A stretch of 11,214 nt of DNA, taken from NCBI GenBank assembly GCA_039819065.1, contig JBCBSS010000199.1, forward strand, positions 1 through 11,214. The letters run 5' to 3'. A program made the position numbers and the translations under genes. Below the pieces are notes generated by a model. That model had not been told where the DNA came from. It worked only from the letters and a program-made list of their open reading frames with translations, and did no database searches. Of this stretch, positions 6,512 through 11,214 are shown one piece after another (within the stretch, counting starts at the first letter, position 1; the number at the start of each line of letters is the position of its first letter). Source of the stretch: JBCBSS01 sp039819065. GTDB lineage: Bacteria; Bacteroidota; Bacteroidia; Cytophagales; Cyclobacteriaceae.

Positions 6512-6856
6512 TTATTGTTTAAAAAACTCCCTCATTGAATCAGGATCAAGGCCAGCGCCTAATATGATCATTAGAAGAATAAATAAAAGGTATAAGGCTG
6601 ATAATGAAAGACCTATGATAGCGCAGACCTTACCCGCTTTCAGGTTACCAAGTTGCCCTTTGTCATAGGATTCGGGGCTTTGATTGACTTCTTTCATGGC
6701 CTGGCTGGCAAGTATCAAAGCGATTATCCCACATATAAGGCCAATTATACCGTAACAAAAGCAGCCAATTATGGAGACGATTCCCAATACCAGAACGGCA
6801 GTAGCGTTGGGGACTGGTTTGTTTCCAAACGATCCTCCATCAATAAGTTCTTCCAT
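6512..6856 (-). CDS. CCC-motif membrane protein (DUF4190-like)
   Basis: This 114-residue membrane protein has an N-terminal soluble stretch, a first hydrophobic region (19-51: NATAVLVLGIVSIIGCFCYG, then GLICGIIALILA), a hydrophilic loop (about 53-73, with PESYDKGQLGNLKAGKVCA bordering the second helix) and a second helix (76-101). The overall pattern matches the Bacteroidota family called CCC motif membrane protein, in which the first helix bears three adjacent cysteines. Here the middle one is Phe (C32-F33-C34), so the name-giving motif is incomplete. Function is unknown. It is the first gene of the operon with DUF2752 and GNAT, and is divergent from the outer-membrane protein gene with a 242-base shared upstream region. 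Confidence 0.88.
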   Translation of the reverse strand: MEELIDGGSFGNKPVPNATAVLVLGIVSIIGCFCYGIIGLICGIIALILASQAMKEVNQSPESYDKGQLGNLKAGKVCAIIGLSLSALYLLFILLMIILGAGLDPDSMREFFKQ

Positions 6857-6902
6857 AGAGTTTTAAAGGTTTTTTAGTTGAAGGCACTTATTTAGCGATT
6901 TT

Positions 6903-6918
6903 ATAGGAATTATCCTAT
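6903..6918. repeat. Short inverted repeat ATAGGA-ATTA-TCCTAT
   Basis: Six-base perfect arms with a 4-base spacer lie 47 bases upstream of the CCC-motif gene start, in the divergent regulatory region. It could be an operator half-site pair. Its short length makes chance occurrence quite possible. Confidence 0.3.
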
Positions 6919-6973
6919 TGACAAGTCTGATTAGCGAGAGTGGGCACAATGAAATTTGTCGTTTGTCAGCATT

Positions 6974-6985
6974 AAATGATCATTT
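6974..6985. promoter_or_regulatory. 12-base perfect palindrome in divergent promoter region
   Basis: AAATGATCATTT is a perfect palindrome between two divergent genes, 36 bases upstream of the TATATTTG box. A nearby direct repeat TTTGTC (6955-6960 and 6962-6967) lies just before it. The position suits an activator or repressor site for the outer-membrane protein gene; no regulator is identified. Confidence 0.3.
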
Positions 6986-7020
6986 GCAGGGTCAACTTAG
7001 AATACAGTCCTTAACAAGAT

Positions 7021-7028
7021 TATATTTG
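7021..7028 (+). promoter_or_regulatory. Bacteroidota -7 promoter box TATATTTG
   Basis: TATATTTG matches the Bacteroidota sigma-factor -7 consensus TAnnTTTG exactly. Transcription would begin near 7035, giving a leader of roughly 60 bases to the ATG at 7099. No clear TTTG -33 element stands at the right distance (the nearest TTTG, 6983-6986, is too far upstream). Confidence 0.55.
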
Positions 7029-7098
7029 TGCTCTTTAGGCTATAACTACAAATCACAAGACTCTTAGCCTAGATTTTTCACTTTAAACAACAATCTAA

Positions 7099-8352
7099 AT
7101 GAAAATCAATTTCGCTTTAGCAGCTTTGCTATGCCTTAGCATTGTGTCAGCTTCAGGTCAAAAAAAGAATTTTGAAGGCTATGTTCTTAAGCAATCCAAA
7201 GGTGATACGCTTACGGGGCTTATCCGATTTAAGGGCCGTAAAAGCAATAGCTATGGAGTCACCTTGAAACCCTCCCAAAGGTTTGCTCCTTCATCAACAG
7301 AAGGGTATGGTATTTACAACAGTAAGCACTTCGAATCTAGAGTAATCAAAAATGACACTGTATTCGTTGAAGTGGTATTTCGCGGTAAAATTGACCTGTT
7401 GTATTTCAAGGACAGGAACGGGGATGATCGTTACTTTCTCGAAAACGACTCCTTTGGTGTTAAAGAGCTCTCTGTGAAAGATCAGTTTTATGCCAAGTCG
7501 GTTTATGAGGTGAAAAAGAAGAACCTGGTTTTTCGTGGAATACTTAAAAACTTCATTCAAGATACCCCTCAATTATATGCAGACGTAGATAGAGCGAAGT
7601 TGAATAAGAGATCCCTAATCAAATTGCTTCAGAGATATCACGAAATTCACGATTATTCTTATCAAATCTATGATCGGTTCAACCTGAAAAAAACTTGGGC
7701 ATTTGGTGTTTCTTTAGGATACTTGGTAGTAGCCAATGAAGTTCCTCCATTGAACGCCTCCTACACCAACGGAGCAACCCCTAATCTTCAGGTGTTTATC
7801 GAAAAGAACTTATCCGAGCTTACCCAGAAATGGCATTTTAGAACAGGCTTTTCTATATATAAATCTGATTTGGTTAGCGACATGATCACCCCTCCGGGTG
7901 ATTCATTCTTCCAACCTTTTTTCAATAGCGAACAAAACGATCTGGGAGGTTCTATCAGAGGCGTAGAACTGGACTTTTCAAGAACAGTTATAGATATACC
8001 AATGCTGTTAGATTATGGAATCGCTGTTGGCAAGGTAAACCCGCATTTATTTTTTGGATTGAATCATTCGATGACTGTTAGTCAGAGAAACAACGGAACG
8101 CTCTTATTAGAAGATGTATTTGGCATTACGTTTATTGATAGGAGGCCAATTACTGTATACACTAATGAGCGGGAAATACAGGATCCCGGTAGAACCTTCG
8201 GTTATAACCTAGGTTCGATTGTAGGAAGTGGCCTTACCGTAGACTTGGATAACGGACATAGGATAGGGATCAACTATAGATACAATTATCAATTCCCAAG
8301 AGGCAATTTCAGTACTTCCGCCCATGGGTTATCATTGGAATATAAGTTCTAG
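7099..8352 (+). CDS. Outer-membrane beta-barrel protein (PorT-like)
   Basis: The 417-residue precursor has a clear signal peptide: Lys at 2, a hydrophobic core (5-17) and a likely cleavage after SASG near residue 20. The mature protein has an N-terminal region (about 22-150) of beta character beginning FEGYVLKQSKGDTLTGLIRFKG, a layout common in Bacteroidota proteins with a small periplasmic domain ahead of a barrel. From about 195 the alternating aromatic/polar strands of an outer-membrane barrel follow (WAFGVSLGYLVVANE, WHFRTGFSIYKSDL, INPHLFFGLNHS-like, HRIGINYRYNYQFP), ending GLSLEYKF with the terminal Phe typical of barrel-assembly signals. Ligand or transport role is unknown. It appears to be a single-gene unit with its own promoter box and terminator. 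Confidence 0.85.
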   Translation: MKINFALAALLCLSIVSASGQKKNFEGYVLKQSKGDTLTGLIRFKGRKSNSYGVTLKPSQRFAPSSTEGYGIYNSKHFESRVIKNDTVFVEVVFRGKIDLLYFKDRNGDDRYFLENDSFGVKELSVKDQFYAKSVYEVKKKNLVFRGILKNFIQDTPQLYADVDRAKLNKRSLIKLLQRYHEIHDYSYQIYDRFNLKKTWAFGVSLGYLVVANEVPPLNASYTNGATPNLQVFIEKNLSELTQKWHFRTGFSIYKSDLVSDMITPPGDSFFQPFFNSEQNDLGGSIRGVELDFSRTVIDIPMLLDYGIAVGKVNPHLFFGLNHSMTVSQRNNGTLLLEDVFGITFIDRRPITVYTNEREIQDPGRTFGYNLGSIVGSGLTVDLDNGHRIGINYRYNYQFPRGNFSTSAHGLSLEYKF

Positions 8353-8379
8353 TTGGACTTGTATCTGTACACTGAGAAA

Positions 8380-8415
8380 GAGCGCTAAAGTACACACTTG
8401 AACGCTCCTTTTTTT
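8380..8415 (+). terminator. Intrinsic terminator after the outer-membrane protein gene
   Basis: GAGCG (8380-8384) pairs with CGCTC (8403-8407), with an inner AAGT/ACTT pairing, and is followed by seven T residues (8409-8415). It lies 28 bases after the stop codon and separates this gene from the Rieske-P450 gene. Confidence 0.75.
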
Positions 8416-8547
8416 ATATGCTTTGACCGACTAACCTTTAAATTGTATAAATACTTATGTATTAGTTTCTAACCTGCTACTAGACTTTTATATTTAGGCG
8501 ATACAAGCATATAGTAATACCTTTCCAAAGACCATTCGCTTATTTAC

Positions 8548-10329
8548 ATGTCGATAAAACCAACTACACCTACCCTAATACCAGTTGCTCACATCAGTCA
8601 AATTATAGAAAACGAACCCTTTGGTTTTCAAGTGGAAGGGGTAGAACTGGTGGCCGTCAAAACAGGCGACGCAATAAACGTGTATCAGGGTCATTGTCCG
8701 CACCAAATGGCCATGCTATCCGAGGGCAAAGTGCATAAAGGCAATCTCATTTGCCACATGCACGGTTGGACTTTCGATTGTGCTTCCGGAGAAAAAGTCA
8801 ATGACGATAGTGTTTGCCTAAGGAAGTTCAAGAGTCGCGTTGATGATGACCGCTTATTAATTGAAACCGAAGATCTAAGGAGTTGGGTCGATGCAAAGCA
8901 AGAAAAGCCTTTGAAAGAGGTAGTTGTCAGAAATATAGATGAGCTTCCAGGGCCCAAAGGAGTGCCTTTACTCGGCAACATTCATCAAATAGACCTCAAA
9001 AAGCTACACCAATCGCTGGAAACATGGAGTCAAGCCTACGGTTCGCTGTACAAAATTAAATTTGGTAAAAATCCGGTAGTCGTCACTACTGATCCTGAAC
9101 TAGGGCAGCAAATACTTAAACAAAGACCTGAAGGTTACCGCCGACTTACCAAAATGGACAACGTAATTCAGGAGGCAGGCATACATGGTGTATTCAACGC
9201 TGAAGGAACGGATTGGAAGAAACAAAGGCGTATCACCGCCCAAAGCCTTAATGTCGGTCACCTGAAAGAATTCTTTCCAACACTTATCAAAGTAGCCAGA
9301 AAGCTCAAAAAACGATGGGACAAATCGGTATCAACTGAGGGAGTTATCGATATTCAGAATGACCTGATGCGCTTTACCGTAGATGTCACTACCAATCTAG
9401 CCTTCGGTTACAATATGAACACACTGGATGAAGAGTCCGATGCCATTCAAGCCCACTTGGAAAAAGTGTTTCCTTCGCTTTTCAGGCGTATCAACGCACC
9501 TATTCCGTACTGGAGATATTTTAAGATGCCTACTGATAGGGCCTTTGAAAGATCAATGGCTGCAATCAAAGAAAAGGTTGTTGAATTTATTTCTACCACT
9601 AGAGAGAAAATGAAGTCACAACCTGAGCTTTATGACCGACCCACCAATTTTCTTGAAGCACTATTGGCCGAATCTAGAAAAGAAGACACACTATCTGACC
9701 ATGAAATCGTCGGGAATGTGTTTACAATGTTACTCGCTGGAGAAGATACCACGGCACACTCGCTGTCCTGGATGGTATATTATATGTGCCTCAACCCGGA
9801 AGTACAGCGGAAAATGCAAGAAGAGGCTGATCATATCATACCGAATGAAGATGGCATTGCTGAAGGATATGATCAAATCGGTAAACTATCCTATATCGAA
9901 GCAGTAGCGCATGAATCGATGAGACTCAAACCCGTGGCACCACTGTTGTTTTTTGAGCCACTAAAAGATGTTGTACTTGGTGATGTAAACGTACCTCGAG
10001 GTACCGGAGTGGTTGTCCAAACCCGATATGCAGTATTGCAAGACGAGCATTTTACCAAAGCTGCCGAGTTTTTGCCAGAACGCTGGCTAAGCGATCGTGA
10101 TGATCAATTTGAAAAGCACAATGTTAACGCATTTGTTCCTTTCGGAGGAGGACCGCGCTACTGCCCCGGAAGGAGCCTGGCCCTAACCGAGATCAAAATG
10201 GTTGCAGCCATGCTATGCAGGCATTTCGATATATCACTAGTGACAGAACCAGGGAATGTGGAAGAGATAATGGCCTTTGCTATGATGCCAGGTAAATTCT
10301 CTGTAAAATTATCGCCTAGGCAAAAATAG
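8548..10329 (+). CDS. Rieske [2Fe-2S] ferredoxin-cytochrome P450 fusion protein
   Basis: This 593-residue soluble protein joins two domains in one uninterrupted frame. Residues about 8-112 are a Rieske ferredoxin-type domain: C50-P-H52 and C69-H-M-H72 (C-x-H-x16-C-x2-H) supply the two Cys and two His cluster ligands. Residues about 133-590 are a full P450, starting at the proline-rich LPGPKGVPLLGN: helix C W223xxxR227, I-helix AGEDTT (397-402) with the acid/Thr pair for oxygen activation, K-helix E456xxR459, FLPERW (508-513), and heme loop FGGGPRYCPGR (532-542) with C539 as thiolate ligand. All key residues are present, so an active monooxygenase is expected. No signal peptide or membrane anchor is seen. 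The Rieske domain could pass electrons to the heme; no reductase is fused or adjacent. The substrate is unknown. Confidence 0.93.
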   Translation: MSIKPTTPTLIPVAHISQIIENEPFGFQVEGVELVAVKTGDAINVYQGHCPHQMAMLSEGKVHKGNLICHMHGWTFDCASGEKVNDDSVCLRKFKSRVDDDRLLIETEDLRSWVDAKQEKPLKEVVVRNIDELPGPKGVPLLGNIHQIDLKKLHQSLETWSQAYGSLYKIKFGKNPVVVTTDPELGQQILKQRPEGYRRLTKMDNVIQEAGIHGVFNAEGTDWKKQRRITAQSLNVGHLKEFFPTLIKVARKLKKRWDKSVSTEGVIDIQNDLMRFTVDVTTNLAFGYNMNTLDEESDAIQAHLEKVFPSLFRRINAPIPYWRYFKMPTDRAFERSMAAIKEKVVEFISTTREKMKSQPELYDRPTNFLEALLAESRKEDTLSDHEIVGNVFTMLLAGEDTTAHSLSWMVYYMCLNPEVQRKMQEEADHIIPNEDGIAEGYDQIGKLSYIEAVAHESMRLKPVAPLLFFEPLKDVVLGDVNVPRGTGVVVQTRYAVLQDEHFTKAAEFLPERWLSDRDDQFEKHNVNAFVPFGGGPRYCPGRSLALTEIKMVAAMLCRHFDISLVTEPGNVEEIMAFAMMPGKFSVKLSPRQK

Positions 10330-10377
10330 ATGCCTAACTGGCACGGATGAAAATGCTTTTACAAGTCGTAATAATCG

Positions 10378-10395
10378 AAAGGCCTGCCTTTTTTT
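10378..10395 (+). terminator. Weak intrinsic terminator after the Rieske-P450 gene
   Basis: AAAGG (10378-10382) and CCTTT (10387-10391) form a 5-base-pair stem with a CCTG loop, followed by T residues to 10395. A second small hairpin (10397-10402 with 10407-10412, one G-U pair, TTAG loop) comes directly after. The stem is short, so read-through to the downstream gene is possible. Confidence 0.45.
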
Positions 10396-10488
10396 AGGAG
10401 GGTTAGCCCTTCAAACATAAGACGGCACTTTGGTGCATTTCAAGAGCGCAGCCAATCATACCCTTATTATCATAGAAATCTAATTCAG

Positions 10489-10989
10489 ATGATGGCCAAT
10501 ACAGATACCTTAAACCCACGCATTTTAACCCTAAAAGAGAAAAAGTTACTAGGCATGTCTTTGAAAATGTCATTGGTACAAAACAGGACTGGCGAGCTTT
10601 GGTCTGGTTTCATGCCATTGAGGACAACGATAAGTGATACTGTCAGCGAAGACAAGTTTTCCCTTCAAGAATATCCTGTAGACTATTTCAGGCAATTCAG
10701 TCCAAACAACGAGTTTGTTAAGTGGGCAGCGGTGGAAGTATCTTCTTATGATAATGCCCCTGACAAGCTCGAAAGATTCATATTGCCCGGAGGCCTTTAT
10801 GCTGTATTTGATTATAAAGGCCTGAGTTCTGATACCAGTATTTTCCAAAAGATTTTCTCTCAATGGCTTCCGGCCTCCGAATACGACCTTGATCACCGCC
10901 CACATTTTGAAGTATTGGGCTCAAAGTATAGAAACAACGACCCTGACTCGGAGGAAGAGATTTGGATCCCCATTCAAAGCCGAGAGTAG
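10489..10989 (+). CDS. GyrI-like / AraC effector-binding domain protein
   Basis: The 166-residue protein is a stand-alone GyrI-like small-molecule binding domain, the fold that serves as the effector domain of AraC/MerR-type regulators such as Rob and BmrR. Diagnostic segments are KEKKLLGMSLKMSL near the N-terminus, WAAVEVSSYDNAP (about 79-91) with a central Glu, LPGGLYAVFDYKGL (99-112), and the closing HFEVLGSKYRNNDPDSEEEIWIPI. No DNA-binding helix-turn-helix is present, so it is probably a ligand binder, or hydrolase-like as suggested for some relatives, rather than a regulator. Two adjacent ATGs (10489 and 10492) are both possible starts. It follows the Rieske-P450 gene on the same strand after 159 bases with a weak terminator between, so a functional link is only suggestive. 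Confidence 0.87.
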   Translation: MMANTDTLNPRILTLKEKKLLGMSLKMSLVQNRTGELWSGFMPLRTTISDTVSEDKFSLQEYPVDYFRQFSPNNEFVKWAAVEVSSYDNAPDKLERFILPGGLYAVFDYKGLSSDTSIFQKIFSQWLPASEYDLDHRPHFEVLGSKYRNNDPDSEEEIWIPIQSRE

Positions 10990-11142
10990 CTTCTGCTAGC
11001 ACATTCCATTATTTATGAATATTTGGTGTCGCAGTGGAGCATTAGCATGCTACCTGTCGCTCATCAAATTGACCATACAGTAAACCTTACTGGTATCGGC
11101 TATGCCTGTTTTGGGACTTACTAGGACCGTATTTCCTATAAA

Positions 11143-11187
11143 TTAAATATCATATAGCTTTTCGAGTGATAGCTTAGATTTTTTCAT
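11143..11187 (-). other. Tiny ORF resembling the start of a Bacteroidota peptide precursor
   Basis: An ATG at 11187 opens 14 codons (MKKSKLSLEKLYDI) ended by TAA at 11145-11143, preceded by a very AT-rich stretch (TTTATATATAACTAAAAATC). The MKKxKLSLEKL opening recalls leader starts of Bacteroidota ribosomal natural-product precursors, but the frame stops before any core region. It could be a decayed precursor, a leader peptide, or chance. The rest of 10990-11214 holds no gene I can support on either strand. Confidence 0.2.
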
Positions 11188-11214
11188 GGTTAATGATTTT
11201 TAGTTATATATAAA

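Noticed and set aside
8489..8496. TATATTTA as the -7 promoter box of the Rieske-P450 gene
   Set aside because: It is one base off TAnnTTTG in very AT-rich DNA and no -33 TTTG stands at the right distance, so it is not listed as a feature.
9428..9907. Plus-strand ORFs of 61 and 91 codons
   Set aside because: They overlap the P450 I-helix and K-helix coding region in another frame; the P450 frame is intact throughout.
10570..11002. Minus-strand ORFs of 111 and 74 codons
   Set aside because: Antisense to the GyrI-like gene; low-complexity shadow translations without motifs.
11043..11052. TAGCATGCTA perfect 10-base palindrome
   Set aside because: Short, isolated, not near a recognised promoter or gene start, and expected by chance in a window this size.

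Overview
The window looks like chromosomal DNA from a member of the Bacteroidota, probably a Cytophagales-like marine bacterium. The support is the AT-rich intergenic DNA, one exact TAnnTTTG promoter box (7021-7028), general lack of Shine-Dalgarno sequences, and several protein types typical of that phylum: a CCC-motif/DUF2752 membrane pair, a DUF2652 protein, a PorT-like outer-membrane barrel and a lipoprotein often labelled 'Maf'. The genus is inference. I see no tRNA, rRNA, CRISPR array, transposase or phage gene.

Layout. (1) 78-2090, plus strand: a two-gene unit of a radical SAM protein with a C-terminal helix-hairpin-helix and its usual DUF4130 partner, a putative DNA repair or modification pair. 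An AT-rich palindrome lies just upstream. (2) 2129-5455, minus strand: a class V aminotransferase-fold enzyme, a DUF2652 + SRPBCC two-domain protein starting at TTG, and a lipoprotein. (3) 5456-5720: a leader of about 265 bases for the lipoprotein gene. On the minus strand it has a short ORF, three mutually exclusive pairings and a strong intrinsic terminator 26 bases before the lipoprotein ATG, an attenuator-like layout. (4) 5721-6856, minus strand: a tight operon of CCC-motif membrane protein, DUF2752 protein and GNAT acetyltransferase. (5) 6857-7098: divergent promoter region with a TATATTTG box and a 12-base palindrome. (6) 7099-8352, plus strand: an outer-membrane beta-barrel protein with a good terminator. 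(7) 8548-10329, plus strand: a single protein joining an N-terminal Rieske [2Fe-2S] ferredoxin domain to a complete cytochrome P450. (8) 10489-10989, plus strand: a GyrI-like effector-binding domain protein. (9) The last 225 bases hold no long gene, only a tiny minus-strand ORF resembling the start of Bacteroidota peptide precursors.

The genes do not form one pathway. The two points most worth following are the Rieske-P450 fusion, which would place a one-electron iron-sulfur donor on the same chain as the oxygenase, and the lipoprotein leader with its overlapping hairpins and short ORF.
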